A stretch of 64,000 nt of DNA from Molanna angustata (taxonomy: Eukaryota; Arthropoda; Insecta; Trichoptera; Molannidae): assembly GCA_963576475.1 (NCBI GenBank), contig OY754973.1, positions 13,514,753 through 13,578,752 of the forward strand. The letters run 5' to 3'. The notes below the pieces were generated by a model. The model did not search any database. It was not told the origin of the DNA and saw only the letters and a list, made by a program, of their open reading frames with translations. Numbering within the stretch: position 1 is the first letter of the stretch; each line of letters begins with the position of its first letter. The position numbers were made by a program, and so were the translations under genes. Below are positions 11,165-22,252 of this stretch, one piece after another.

Positions 11165-12135
11165 AGGTAATCCCACTTTATAAAGGAGGTGATCTCAACA
11201 ACTATAGGCCAATATCCATTTTGAGTGTTTTTTCAAAAATATTTGAAAAATGTGTCAGCCTTCAACATACAAAACATTTAGAAACGCTCAATATTCTTGC
11301 GGAAAATCAATATGGTTTTAGGAATAATAAGGGTACGGACGAAGCTCTTCTGTCAATAATCAAAGATACTGCTAATAACATTGATAGTAATAGAAAAACC
11401 AAAGCAATATTTTTAGACTTAGTCAAAGCTTTTGACACGGTTTCTCATAAACTTTTATTAAAAAAGTTAGAAAACGTGGGAATTCATGGAACACAATTAA
11501 AATTCTTCAAAGAATATATTGAAAAACGATCTCAGTTTGTACAAATTGGAACCACAACCAGTGACATAAAGCAGATAAATTATGGCGTTCCTCAAGGTAG
11601 TACTCTTGGACCACTATTATTTTAAATTTACATGAATGATCTCTGCCTTCTTAAAATTGGAGGAAAAATTATTACTTTTGCAGATGACACTGCATTACTT
11701 TTCAATAGTGACACATGGGAAAAAAAAACTAAATTTATGACATTTTTTAATAGATTTTTAAAAATATATATGAATATTTTTATTATTGCGCATATGCAAT
11801 AATAAAAATATTCGATAAATTTATGACCTTCAGTATTGATACACGAGGACAACCTTTGGATCAACATTCTATTATAGTTCACAATTGCTACAAAATTTCT
11901 GTCAATGTACCCCCCTGGAAAAATGTAACGAGATCAAGTATCTAGGAGTTGTTGTTGACAATAACTTAAATTGGAAAAAGCATATTGAGGAATGTTCGAT
12001 AAAAAAATCGGAAACTAATAAATCTATTCGTACTTACTTACTTACTTACTTATTATTTATTTACTTATTTATTAAGTTCATCTATTATACAGTTGCTATT
12101 TGTATGTTATGGCATCATAGTTTTGAGAGGAACGT
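11165..12135 (+). pseudogene. LINE reverse transcriptase pseudogene
   Basis: The longest intact piece is 11221-11625 (134 codons), covering RT motifs 1-4 up to GPLLF, where a TAA replaces the next codon. The catalytic FADD block continues beyond the stop in the same element. A CTPLEKCNEIKYLGVVVDN segment (about 11885-12010) is the usual post-palm YLG block. Dead copy; motifs are shared with the LINE at 1660-3285. Confidence 0.75.
11772..11813. repeat. Perfect 18-bp-arm hairpin inside the LINE
   Basis: Arms 11772-11789 and 11796-11813 (GAATATTTTTATTATTGC and its complement) surround the loop GCATAT. It interrupts the RT pseudogene between the FADD block and the following segment. Confidence 0.85.
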
Positions 12136-13021
12136 ATAAAACCGCACTTATCTCATTGAAATAGCCCATTTGAGTCATTAATAAAAAACCTTTTAGATAT
12201 GCATCTAATTCATTATATTCAGAATTTGAAGTTTTGGATATTTGTCAGCTATAATACCTCAAAGTTGAGTTGAAAATTCCTACAATATTAGACACAGATT
12301 TTTACACATCCCCAGAACTCATACCACGTTTGCTCAAAAACATTTTGGTTTTATTTAACCTCGTATTTTAAACATATTTACAAAAGAATTAAATGGTTCT
12401 GAGATATATTATATAGAGTCGCTGAGTGCTTTGAAAAATAAACTACCTTCTTGGATTCTCAACAATGGTAGAATGAACATTGAAAATATATTTTTTAAAA
12501 ATTATGAAATGATATAAAATCGTGATTTTATAGCTGTATATTATAATTTATATGTTTGATTTTATGATATGTTATAATTGTGTGTTAAACATAATGGAAT
12601 ACATAAGTATGGACTGCGTCAGTTAAAATGAATAGAAAGCTATTCCGACACAAGCACTGCTTAGTGGAATAGTTCTTATCCACTGGATGTTGGTACTGAT
12701 AGATTGTATTCATTTTGTCAGTGCCAACATATACTAAATTGTCTATTTTTCATATTTTTTGTTGTTTCACTATTGTATTGTTGCAATTTTTTTGTATGGT
12801 TATTGTGTATTTTGAATGAAAAAATAAAATAAATAAATATTGCACTGAAATGAACGGATAAAAATATGTCACTTAAATTTAACGGAAATATCGCATTATA
12901 GAAAGGATTTTGATTTTGTTAAGAATAAATGCTAATATTATGAAATCAAAAAAACTCGCGACTAACCTTACTTATTGACAGTTCACAAATGTTAGTTTTA
13001 CGCCGACGCGCATGCGCTAAG

Positions 13022-13056
13022 TATTTAAAACTGTCTCTGCAATGCAATTCTCATTC
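13022..13056 (+). promoter_or_regulatory. Candidate TATA + Inr core promoter
   Basis: TATTTAAAA begins at 13022. A TCATTC word at 13051, matching the arthropod initiator consensus TCAKTY, lies about 30 bp downstream, which is the usual TATA-Inr spacing. No convincing ORF follows, so a transcript (if any) would be non-coding or spliced. Such short words also occur by chance. Confidence 0.3.
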
Positions 13057-13063
13057 AGGAAGC

Positions 13064-13077
13064 CACGTGATCACGTG
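13064..13077. promoter_or_regulatory. Double E-box palindrome CACGTGATCACGTG
   Basis: A perfect 14-bp palindrome containing two CACGTG E-boxes, just downstream of the candidate initiator. CACGTG is the core site of bHLH factors such as Myc/Max, CLK/CYC and MITF/TFEB. Occupancy cannot be inferred from sequence. Confidence 0.35.
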
Positions 13078-14280
13078 AACTTAAGTGAGCGACTGTGCGA
13101 TGAAAACATGATTAGTATTTAGAATTTAGTATTTCTGTTGGACTCTGCATTTGGGTCAGTGTTTGAAATATTCCTTTTTTCTTCATTTCAACGTGGTCAA
13201 ACTTTATCCATATTTTTTATTTGTCTTTCTTTCTGCTCTCTGTCAGTCTGTCGTGCTAATTAAAAAAAGAAACACTGAATTTTTAAAATATTTGATTTTA
13301 AAAAATAGTCAGAAATCAAAAGTAACATTAGCTGAATAAAGACTTTAAATTGAGTATGTATTATTTGCCGAAACAATAAGTTTAGTATTTCGTATTATCA
13401 TTTTACAATAAATTTACGACTCCTGATTTCTTCTCCGATTTCACAAAATAATACTATCTTCTTATTTGAATAGGTAGGTATGTATATATGATTCACTATT
13501 CAATATGAAAATACCATTTACGACAGCATTTTTACGAATAATAAAGAAAAAGGTAGGGTGATCTTTCGTGTTTCTCCTTATATTGACAATAACATTAGTT
13601 AAATCTTCCCCACGCGAGTCTTATCCTTCTACGTAGAACTGAAGGATGAGAACTTCATGATAATTTAAAACGTAATTCTATGGAAGGATTGAGCGATGAC
13701 TTCAAAGAAGTTTGTTTATGATAACGAAATTAAAAAATAATTGAAAAATTTTATGTGGTGCTTTGAAATCTAATATGTAGCGCTCATAAAAATAGATGTC
13801 ACAAATTGAATTCCTTTACGATAGGATATTTTCAAACTGTCGATTTGTTCAAGAGAACTTTGTTCTTTTAACATATCGATAATGTTTCAAGCTAGGATAC
13901 GCGAGATTTGTATGTACCTAGGGTCTATATTTTTCACGGTTTTCTCAACTTTGATGTCAAAAAAAACAACTTAGAGGCTTCGCAGCATATATGTATGTTC
14001 TATATACAGATTTACTCAGAATTCGGAGTAGAACATTTCGTGTGCCCGTGTGTGTATCTGTGTGTCTGTCCCCCCCCCCCTTATAACTTTTGATCCGCTC
14101 AATTAACAGAGTCCAAAATTTCAGAATATATAAATAGTTACTACAAAACTTTTATACTCAGAATCTTGAATTTTTGTTTCAGTCAGGGGTTATCAATTTT
14201 TGAATTTTACTTAATTTTTCCATATATCTCAGAAACCATATAGGTAAGCTAGAAAGCTAAAAATTGGTATTGGTATATTT

Positions 14281-14461
14281 TTTTTTTAAATAAAAATGAA
14301 TATGTCCTTGTTAAACAAGTACATATACATATTCCTACGTTCCCTAAAATAAGCAAATAAATGCTTGTGCTATAGGTGAACGAAATCGGTCGAGGCAGGA
14401 TTCGAACTCGCGATCACTGGATTACTAGCCCAGCGCGCTAACTGCTCTGCCACCGACCCAT
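14281..14461 (-). mobile_element. tRNA-derived SINE, family A
   Basis: The minus-strand head GATGGGTCGGTGGCAGAG...box B GAGTTCGAATCCTGCCTCGACCG is followed by the body CAAGCATTTATTTGCTTATTTTAGGGAACGTAGGAA and the 3' word TTGTTTAACAAGGACATATTCA plus an A-rich tail. Other copies: 25783-25967, 30136-30197 (3' fragment), 44888-45066 and 50541-50739. The anticodon-like triplet in the usual loop position is AGT, so a tRNA-Thr ancestor is possible. Confidence 0.88.
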
Positions 14462-15030
14462 CCAAAAATTATCTATATAAATACAAAAACCAAATTTCAG
14501 AGTTTCTCAAACATTTTTTTTAAGAAAAGTATTTTTTTATGATAAATTCATGTACTGCCTATATTTCCAAAGATTTTAAAAATATCGAAAAAAGCCGAAA
14601 CACCCCAACTAAATAGTTAAATTTTCTATAAAAATTATAAAATTGTAATAGTACCTACATCTTATTTTTTTTAACATTTTTTATAAAAATTGAATTTAGT
14701 GACGTAAACAATTCATAGAGAGGCCATTTTGGATTTTTGAGTGACAGACGCGTTACTTTTTCTCCGATCAATTAAATCAAAACGAGTGATTTATAGTGGA
14801 GTTTACTATCTAAATATCATTTATTTTTGTTAACAGTTACATTGTGAATAATGTGTTTTTAGTTTTTGTTTCAATTTAGTTAATTTAATATAGTTATTTT
14901 GTGTTTTTTTTTCTACAACGATACCGGTGAGTTCGTTCCATTTTATTTTATTTATTTTTTGCTTTGTACGTAGGTAGGAGTTTAATTCTTATTAGCGGTG
15001 AAGCGACAGCGACACCAACCGTATGTAGCG

Positions 15031-16464
15031 ATGAACGAACGGGGGGAGGAAGATGAAGGGGGCGGTAGGCCCCCTCCCGCACCTGACAACAATGTTATTA
15101 ATAAGCAGTTATTCGTTTCAACATCAGGTAAAACTAAAGCCCAGTCCACACTACCGCAAACCGATAGAGATACTAACACGATTCTATCAACAAAACGTTT
15201 CAAACCGAACGACACAACAATAGAAACGCGTGTTAACATACCTTTATACCGATACAACGAATGTTCTTTGCCGCCGTATATCGTTCATATACAACACAAA
15301 GTATCGGGAGAAAATCAAATTATGAATGCAGTTTCTTTCGGCTCATTCATTTATAAACATAAATTCAATGATATAAAAAAAATAAAACCTCTAGGAAAAC
15401 GTTTAATATCCATAGAATTCAACAATTATTTGACCGCGAATTCTATTTTGAATAACAAAATTTTAGAAGAAAAAAATTACGTAACATTTATTCCATCGTT
15501 TCATGTGACTCGTCTGGGAGTGGTAAAGGATATTCCTACATCATTTTCGGACGATGAAGTCATCCAAAACTTGGAGGTTCCCCCAGGATTTGGAAAGGCT
15601 TTGAAAATCCGTAGACTGAATTACAGAGACCGTAGGGCCGAAACTCCAACATGGAGACCATCGCAGACAGTTGTAGTAACGTTTGAGGGACAGAGACTCC
15701 CTTCTCATGTGTACCTATTTTATAATCGTCTTCCCGTAGACACATATATCTTTCCAACGATACAATGCCATAAGTGCCTGAGATTTGGACACACAAAAAT
15801 CAATTGCAAATCTAGTATTGCTAGATGTTATAAATGTCGTTCCCAGCATCTCGGTGAGACTTGCACAGAAAATATTGAAAACTTAATTTGCGCTAACTGT
15901 ACGGGTAATCATTCAGCCCTGGATATCAACTGCCCGGAGTTGACTCGCCAAAAAAATATAAAAAAAGTGATGGCGGAAAATTCAGTATCTTATATTGAGG
16001 CATCAAGTATGTTCCCACCGGCGAAAATCACATATTCAGAAAAAACAAAAATTATTCCTAGTGCTGAAAACCAAACCCACTCTAGGCTAAAATGGAGACA
16101 AATATCTCATATAAGTAAGACGCCCCATTCAAAAACTAACGCTTTATCAATAAACGAAAAAAAACACTTAGACTCCATACTGATAGCCCCAAATGGAAAC
16201 TACCCTTCTCCAAATAATGGTTGTGCCCTTTCTAACAATACAAGCAACTATGACCCCATGAACAACCGCAAAGAAATTATCCTTAACTGTATATATAACA
16301 TGTTAAACGAACTACTTACTACTGGAAACTATGTTTCCATACCGTCCAACGATGAAATAATAAAAAATACATTAAAAAACGCTACATTAATTACTAACGA
16401 AGATAATAACATTACTGAACCAACACATTCCAATACAGATGCACCGTCGGTTCCTCTGCCGTAG
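15031..16464 (+). CDS. LINE ORF1, Gag-like zinc-knuckle RNA-binding protein
   Basis: A 477-residue ORF1 protein that should bind the element's RNA and form the retrotransposition RNP. The start is taken as ATG 15031; the frame is open a little further upstream only through non-ATG codons. The centre (about residues 245-305) carries three zinc knuckles in series: CHKCLRFGHTKINC (C-x2-C-x4-H-x4-C), CYKCRSQHLGETC and CANCTGNHSALDINC, followed by CPEL. This layout is characteristic of Jockey/I/R1-type ORF1s. The N-terminus is acidic/proline-rich and low complexity. The C-terminus is Asn/Ser-rich with no recognised fold. It lies 45 bp before ORF2, in a different frame, suggesting reinitiation or a downstream start for ORF2. 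No stops or frameshifts are seen. Confidence 0.88.
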   Translation: MNERGEEDEGGGRPPPAPDNNVINKQLFVSTSGKTKAQSTLPQTDRDTNTILSTKRFKPNDTTIETRVNIPLYRYNECSLPPYIVHIQHKVSGENQIMNAVSFGSFIYKHKFNDIKKIKPLGKRLISIEFNNYLTANSILNNKILEEKNYVTFIPSFHVTRLGVVKDIPTSFSDDEVIQNLEVPPGFGKALKIRRLNYRDRRAETPTWRPSQTVVVTFEGQRLPSHVYLFYNRLPVDTYIFPTIQCHKCLRFGHTKINCKSSIARCYKCRSQHLGETCTENIENLICANCTGNHSALDINCPELTRQKNIKKVMAENSVSYIEASSMFPPAKITYSEKTKIIPSAENQTHSRLKWRQISHISKTPHSKTNALSINEKKHLDSILIAPNGNYPSPNNGCALSNNTSNYDPMNNRKEIILNCIYNMLNELLTTGNYVSIPSNDEIIKNTLKNATLITNEDNNITEPTHSNTDAPSVPLP

Positions 16465-16509
16465 GTTGCATAGCATACGTATCAAATCTATATTTTATCA
16501 TACTCTAAA

Positions 16510-19500
16510 ATGGCTTTAAACATTCTTCAATGGAACTGTAGGAGTGCTGCTCCTAATAAAGACTCAATATTAAATCTTCTATCTGGAAATCAGATAGACG
16601 TAGCTGCATTGTCCGAAACTTGGCTTAGAGATGATAAGCTATTTAAAATACACGGTTACCGATGCCTTACTGACAATAGACTGGACGGTCGTGGAGGTTG
16701 TGCATTATTAATAAAAGATTCATTATATTTCAATCAGGTACACCCAAAAACAATCAACTGCCCTTTCCAGTTAGTCGCTGCCGAAATAAATGGCACAACT
16801 TTCGTATCAATATACATTTCGCCTAATTTTCAACCCACAAAATCAATATTGAAGTCAGTATTCAATCGTTTACCTTCACCATTTGTAATACTTGGGGATT
16901 TCAATGCCCATCATAGCATATGGGGTTCATCTACATGTACAAGATTAGGCAGAATAATAGTAGATCTATTAAATGAGCTGAGTTTATGTGTTATTAATGA
17001 TGGATCTCCTACGCGCGTCCCCGTACCAAATCAACGACCAAGTGCCGTAGATTTAACAATTTGTAGCCCAGAATTAGCCCCTTACCTGGATTGGAATATT
17101 CAACCCGATCCATTCAACAGTGACCACTTTCCGATCTGTGTTCTCTACTCTCATCCGTCCTGCAAACTAGTACGCAATCCTTCTTCCTACAGCAATGCAC
17201 CACAAATAAGAAAAAATAGATTTAGTAAAAACATTTGTAATTTTGAAAAAGCCAATTGGTCTGGATTTGTTAATTTCACGGATGACCCAACCAATTCACG
17301 ACTAATTATACCCTCTAAAGAAAATTTACTAGATTGTTACGATAATTTCATAGAAACAATAGAAAAAGCGGAAAATTTCATCCCTAAGAAAATTAATAAA
17401 ACCAAAAAATATCCTCCCCCTCCACCTTGGTGGGATTCGGAATGCGAAGATCAAACAATTCTTAGAAAAGAAGCGCTTAAGGTGTATAGAAAAAATATGA
17501 CATTGGAAAATTATTTGATTTTTAAAAATATTCAAGCCAAAGTAAAGAGATTTCTGAGAAACAAAAAGCGAAAAGGATGGATAGACTTCTGCACATCGCT
17601 TTCTCCTCAAACACCAATATCTACCGTTTGGAATAACATTAAAAAATTCCGCGGATCATTCAAATTATCGCCTCTAAAATCGTGCCCGAAGCTATGGTCA
17701 GATGACTTTTTGAACAAACTCGCTCCTCCATTTGCTGCAAATGCTGACGAACTTCTCACAGAATATTCCTTCCCACCTAATAACAACTGGTTAGATGCTC
17801 CATTCCAAACTAACGAACTCAAAGCCATCCTCGAAATCGTCAAAAATACCGCACCAGGAATCGATGGAATCCCATATGTCATCTTAGCAAATACTAGCGA
17901 CAGTATGCTAGAATACTTCACCAAATTAATAAACATAATGTTTGATTCTGGCACTGTCCCTGATACATGGAAGTCCCAACTAATTATTCCAATTCTAAAA
18001 CCAAAGAAAGACCCAAATTCGGGAGAAAATTACAGACCAATTGCTCTTGCCTCAACTCTTCTAAAATTAACCGAACATCTGATCAAAAGAAGAATCGATT
18101 GGTTCGTTGAAAATAAAAAAACCTTTCCTCATAACATGTTTGGATTCAGAAAAAAAAAATCTACCCTCGAAAGTGTATCTTACTTAGTAACAGACATTCT
18201 GTTAGCTTTTTCCAGACAGGAACATGTCGTAGGAGCGAGTTTGGACATCTCTAGTGCATTTGATAATGTACACTTTCCAATTCTTAAAACCAAACTCACT
18301 CGCATAGGGATCCCAACTAAGTTAACGTCATTTATAATCAACCTTCTTGTTAATAGAAAAATTATTTTAGATATCCAAGGTATCCACTTACAAGAAAGAC
18401 TCGTTGGTAAAGGATTGCCTCAGGGGTCAGTTTTAAGTCCAATACTCTTTAATATTTACATCCTTGAAATTTTTCATCTTATATATTCTCCGATACAGTT
18501 ATTAAATTATGCGGATGATTTTTTCGTATATGTATCAGGTAAAAACTTACAACAAATGGAGATGTTGCTTAACGACAATTTAAAAATAATAGCTTCGCGG
18601 TTATCAGACATTGGAATGAATCTTAGTCTAAGTAAATGTAAATCAATCATCTTTACCAAAAAACGTTCAATCCCGGCTATTAAAATCATCATAAATAATA
18701 CTGCCTTACCAGCTACAACTGAAATTAAATTCCTCGGTATTATCATGGATTCCAGACTCTCTTGGAATTCTCAAGTTATCCACACTGCTAATAAATGTCA
18801 GTCCGGTTTAAATGCTATGCGAGCAGTAACGCGCACTTGGTGGGGTGGTCATCCATCTATTCTCAGAATAATGTACACATCCTATATTCGCAGTCAAATC
18901 GATTACGGTTTATTCCTTTTAAGCCCTTTATCAAAAAAGAATTCCCAAATCCTTGACAAAATCCAATATGAGAGTTTGAGAATTGTTTTGGGAGCTATGA
19001 AGTCTTCACCGGTGAACGCCCTCCAAGTAGAGGCCGCAGATCCTCCTATTGAATTGAGAAAACAATACTTATCAGACAACTTCTTCGGAAAATGCTATAG
19101 TATAAAATTTCACCCTTTAGTTAACAAAATCAATCATTTGAAACATTACTTTGTAAATAAAAACACTTTTTGGAAGAATAAAAAACCAACTCCACTAATC
19201 AATAGCCTTAAATTTATGGAAATGTACTCACAAATTCTACTCAAATCTGAAATACTTCCTGTTTATTCCATCCCCTACCACAACTTAGTAGATACTCCAA
19301 CTTTCATCCAATCTTTAAACATAGTTCCAGATACCTTTGCTTCCAAACGCTTCAACCAAGAAATATTAAATAAATGGAGCAAATGGAAATTACTGTATAC
19401 AGATGGATCGAAGCTAGACAATGAGAACAACGTAGGATCGGCAGTTTTCAGTGAATCGGACAATGCTCAATTGATGTTGACTCTTCATAAGGAAGCAACC

Positions 19501-20256
19501 ATTTTCTCAGCGGAGTGTGTTGCAATATTGGAAGCTCTGAATTACGCAGAAACAAAACAGTTCTCACACACATTAATTTTAACAGATTCATTAAGCGCAA
19601 TTCAAAAATTAAGCAGATCCCCTCTTTCTTATGTGGATGATCCCTACTGTATCCAAATTAGAACAAAAATTAAAAAAATCAAGGACCAAAAAAAAGAAGC
19701 ATGTTTGGCATGGATACCAAGTCACTGCGGAATAAAAGGGAATGAGAAGGCAGATGAACTAGCCAAAAGGTCAACCAAATGTACTACAAGGACTCACCCC
19801 TTCATTATTTTAAACGATATTCTTCCTAATATTAAGATGCGCCTAATGGAGAATTGGCAGGCTCATTGGGACTTTATCTCTCAAACGAAGGGCAGGCTGT
19901 ATAGAGAGACTCAGCCAAGACTAGCCAGAAAGCCGTGGTTCAGTGAAATGATGTTCGACAAACATACGACCAGTGTACTGTGTCGAATGCGCCTCGGACA
20001 TTGTTCTACTGGTGAGCATTTGGCAAGGATTGGAGTTATTGAGTCGAATCTATGCGAGTGCGGAACAAACGACGAAACGCTGGATCATATATTTTTTGAA
20101 TGTCCATTAAGAAACGCGTACCCAAATTTTTATACAGATTTAATAAGAATAAAAACGCCAATGCCAGTGAATATGAGGTCGCTTTTGGCTTCCAATTCCA
20201 AAAACACATACATCTTGATTGTCAGATTTATTAAAAATAACCTAATTAAGATCTAA
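16510..20256 (+). CDS. LINE ORF2: APE endonuclease, reverse transcriptase, RNase H
   Basis: A 1248-residue polyprotein for target-primed reverse transcription. An apurinic-type endonuclease occupies residues 1-230, with N9 in LQWNC, E36 in SETWL, GDFNAH (D130, N132), D181 in AVDLT and SDH at 204-206. The reverse transcriptase spans about 440-760, with D579 in LDISSAFD, GLPQGSVLSP near 635-645 and the catalytic YADD at 667-670. RNase H at about 958-1090 retains D965 (YTDGS), E1002, D1026 and H1072 with D1082 (SHCGIKGNEKAD). A C-terminal zinc motif, CECG...DHIFFEC, lies near 1175-1195. All catalytic residues I can check are present and the frame is unbroken, so the element may still be mobile. 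The RNase H domain argues for an I-type rather than Jockey-type clade. Confidence 0.95.
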   Translation: MALNILQWNCRSAAPNKDSILNLLSGNQIDVAALSETWLRDDKLFKIHGYRCLTDNRLDGRGGCALLIKDSLYFNQVHPKTINCPFQLVAAEINGTTFVSIYISPNFQPTKSILKSVFNRLPSPFVILGDFNAHHSIWGSSTCTRLGRIIVDLLNELSLCVINDGSPTRVPVPNQRPSAVDLTICSPELAPYLDWNIQPDPFNSDHFPICVLYSHPSCKLVRNPSSYSNAPQIRKNRFSKNICNFEKANWSGFVNFTDDPTNSRLIIPSKENLLDCYDNFIETIEKAENFIPKKINKTKKYPPPPPWWDSECEDQTILRKEALKVYRKNMTLENYLIFKNIQAKVKRFLRNKKRKGWIDFCTSLSPQTPISTVWNNIKKFRGSFKLSPLKSCPKLWSDDFLNKLAPPFAANADELLTEYSFPPNNNWLDAPFQTNELKAILEIVKNTAPGIDGIPYVILANTSDSMLEYFTKLINIMFDSGTVPDTWKSQLIIPILKPKKDPNSGENYRPIALASTLLKLTEHLIKRRIDWFVENKKTFPHNMFGFRKKKSTLESVSYLVTDILLAFSRQEHVVGASLDISSAFDNVHFPILKTKLTRIGIPTKLTSFIINLLVNRKIILDIQGIHLQERLVGKGLPQGSVLSPILFNIYILEIFHLIYSPIQLLNYADDFFVYVSGKNLQQMEMLLNDNLKIIASRLSDIGMNLSLSKCKSIIFTKKRSIPAIKIIINNTALPATTEIKFLGIIMDSRLSWNSQVIHTANKCQSGLNAMRAVTRTWWGGHPSILRIMYTSYIRSQIDYGLFLLSPLSKKNSQILDKIQYESLRIVLGAMKSSPVNALQVEAADPPIELRKQYLSDNFFGKCYSIKFHPLVNKINHLKHYFVNKNTFWKNKKPTPLINSLKFMEMYSQILLKSEILPVYSIPYHNLVDTPTFIQSLNIVPDTFASKRFNQEILNKWSKWKLLYTDGSKLDNENNVGSAVFSESDNAQLMLTLHKEATIFSAECVAILEALNYAETKQFSHTLILTDSLSAIQKLSRSPLSYVDDPYCIQIRTKIKKIKDQKKEACLAWIPSHCGIKGNEKADELAKRSTKCTTRTHPFIILNDILPNIKMRLMENWQAHWDFISQTKGRLYRETQPRLARKPWFSEMMFDKHTTSVLCRMRLGHCSTGEHLARIGVIESNLCECGTNDETLDHIFFECPLRNAYPNFYTDLIRIKTPMPVNMRSLLASNSKNTYILIVRFIKNNLIKI

Positions 20257-20382
20257 AGTAAACAGTTTTCATAAACTTCACACACAAAACAGTTAACTAA
20301 ATCATTTATACCTTTTTTGGCAAATAACACCCGATCGGGGTGAATAGCCAGATTAAAAAAAAAAAAAAAAAAACAATTCATA

Positions 20383-21273
20383 CAATTTGTATGGCAGTCG
20401 CCTATACTTAATAGTTTGATACTTCATCTCCAAATATACATACATACATACCATCATGCTGTTTTCATATTCTGGGTAGGAAAAAAGGACTGACCTCCAT
20501 ACTATCCTATCTTGACATACATACGTACATGTGTTGTATAGAAAACAAAGTATCTTAAAATATTCAATAATTTTGATTTATGGGTTTATATTTGGTAATT
20601 ATTCTTCAACTATACATACTAGCGCAATCGACAGTTGGATCTCATGCGTTACATGCAACTAGTGTTATAAATATATGAAAAAGATTCAATTACTTAATTT
20701 TAACTAACAGCACTTACCTATTATATTTTCATGCGTTTTGTTGCCAACCCGAATTTCTCTCGCAAACTTTAGTGAATTAGAATGAAACATTATCAAAAAC
20801 ATTTCTACTTTGTAATGTTGGCATTTAATGATAAAATAGATAAGCACACATTCACAGGTGGGTAATGATGACATAAAAGTATAATCACAGAGGCACCTCT
20901 TATAAGTATTATCATTATTTTAAATCTTTAAGTCGCTTTTAGACATATTAAATTATATTATATCTTTCAGGTCTGAATATCGCTTTAGGTTCCAACCATA
21001 AAGGATAATGTTTTCAAGAGCTCAATAAACGTACATTCAAATTTACATTATTTTAGTCTGTTATTTTGTGATGCTTTTTTTCTAGCGTTCACATTGTCAT
21101 TTACTTCTTCATTTATTGGTTCGAGTCTAAAATCAACATTTATGGAAGCTATCGTTTCGGTAGGTAACTGTCGTAATAGTATAAGTAGTGTAATAAATTG
21201 AATCAATAATTTTGCAACACCGAAACCATATTGATGAAACAATGACAATTCAATAATATTATATACGTTCATA
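20383..21273. other. Unassigned intronic DNA
   Basis: AT-rich, with an ATACATAC microsatellite near 20443. At 20453-20515 there is a diverged minus-strand match to the 3' end of the RTE-type LINE tails listed elsewhere (ACCATCATGCTG... TATCCTATCTTG). No gene seen. Confidence 0.5.
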
Positions 21274-22072
21274 CCATCACGTCATGTCCCGTACGGGGTA
21301 TGCATAGAGAACCGGGCGCTGTACTCCTATCAAAGATTTCCATATAATATTATACTACATGGAGTACTCCGTGCAATAAATGAATCGTGGTAGATATATC
21401 GCTCGTTTGATTTCTTGGTTGACAACATATTGCAGTTTTCCATACATTTCAACACTTCCTAGATAACTGTTCTCTAAATCTTACTGAACAAAGTGTTTTT
21501 TTGACAAATAAATCCGAAAACAATTCACATTAGTCGTCATTCTCTATAAAAAAACGATGTTCTCTGCCCACTTTGTAGTCGTAAGTCCCGCGGAAATAAT
21601 CCTCACGGTTCATACAAAATTTGATAACTGCGACATCGATTAATATAATAAGAAAATCTATGACTCCTATAATATGTACTTTTGCACACAATCCTGGCTT
21701 CTTTTCCATCCATGTATCAACTCATACATGCTAGTCCATTTATCAAGCTCCTCATGTTTCCTTTTTTCAAAATATCATTCATACGGTCGTGCCATCCCTT
21801 TATGGGGCGGCTCCATTCATTCAATATACCCAAACCGTCTCAGGTCATTCACTTTCATTTTACTTATAAATATCCTTCTTTTTCTTGAATTCTCTCATTA
21901 CGTCCTCATTTTTTATAATCATATACTTTGTGATCTCATTTCTGCAGCATTTATTCTACTTTCATGCGTCTTTTGCCACGCCCATGTTTCACTCGCATTA
22001 TTGGACATTACTGGTCTGAGTGCTCCATTTATTCCATTACCTGACATAAATCTTCTTTCAATATCTTTATCT
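21274..22072 (-). mobile_element. RTE-type LINE 3' fragment, heavily degraded
   Basis: On the minus strand the blocks IERR...GNGINGALRPVM, ASETWAWQK and the terminal YP-RD motif (near 21274-21300) align with the better copy at 26620-27387. The blocks are separated by unrelated sequence and stops. The large plus-strand ORF in this interval (21674-22186) runs antisense to these remnants and is not a gene. Confidence 0.6.
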
Positions 22073-22239
22073 GGGGGGCAAGTCTGGCTCAATCGGCGAA
22101 ATCAAAACCCTCGTGATTACCCATATCATGGATATAATTATCATATGGAGTTCTACAATATCTTTAGATGTCATAGGACTCCATGATATGGGTAATCACT
22201 GGGGTTTTGATTTCGCCGGTCGAACCAGACTTGCCCACC
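22073..22239. mobile_element. Fold-back MITE, copy 1
   Basis: Terminal inverted repeats GGGGGGCAAGTCTGG / CCAGACTTGCCCACC extend into long arms that include CGGCGAAATCAAAACCC, GATTACCCATATCATG and GGAGTTCTA, so that most of the element folds back on itself. It lies just before a second copy in the same region. Confidence 0.8.
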
Positions 22240-22252
22240 AGGTCTTCGAGTT

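Larger units (their letters stand above)
10980..12838 (+). mobile_element. 5'-truncated LINE, degenerate (relative of the 1660-3285 copy)
   Basis: RT blocks are readable. A PLYKGGD...NYRPISILS-like start lies near 11170-11220. It is followed by FLDLVKAFDTVSHK, YGVPQGSTLGPLLF and FADDTALLF (about 11680-11705). A C-terminal portion and an AT-rich 3' region end in AATAAAATAAATAAAT at about 12821-12838. In-frame stops (for example at 11623) and a hairpin insertion at 11772-11813 break the frame. The endonuclease is absent. Confidence 0.8.
12839..14280. other. Unassigned intronic DNA
   Basis: No gene is recognised. It contains a possible core promoter at 13022-13056 and a CACGTGATCACGTG palindrome at 13064-13077 (both listed separately), and a poly(C) run near 14070-14080. 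Confidence 0.5.
14718..20370 (+). mobile_element. Full-length I-like LINE, apparently intact
   Basis: A 5.65-kb non-LTR retrotransposon with a 5' UTR (14718-15030), ORF1 (15031-16464), ORF2 (16510-20256), a short 3' UTR and a poly(A) tail (about 20354-20370). It is flanked by the direct repeat AAACAATTCATA (14706-14717 and 20371-20382), at least 9 bp of which cannot be explained by the poly(A). Both ORFs are uninterrupted and the tail is pure A, so the insertion looks young. The combination of zinc-knuckle ORF1, APE endonuclease, RT and RNase H places it in the I superfamily broadly. Confidence 0.92.

Noticed and set aside
14281..14461. Functional tRNA gene (also at 5750-5817, 25783, 43070-43143, 44990-45066, 47880, 48230 and 50545)
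   Set aside because: Each tRNA-like head is attached to a conserved SINE body and tail and the folds carry mismatches; these are SINE copies.
17607..17954. Minus-strand ORF within the I-like LINE
   Set aside because: Shadow of ORF2, which has clear catalytic motifs on the plus strand.
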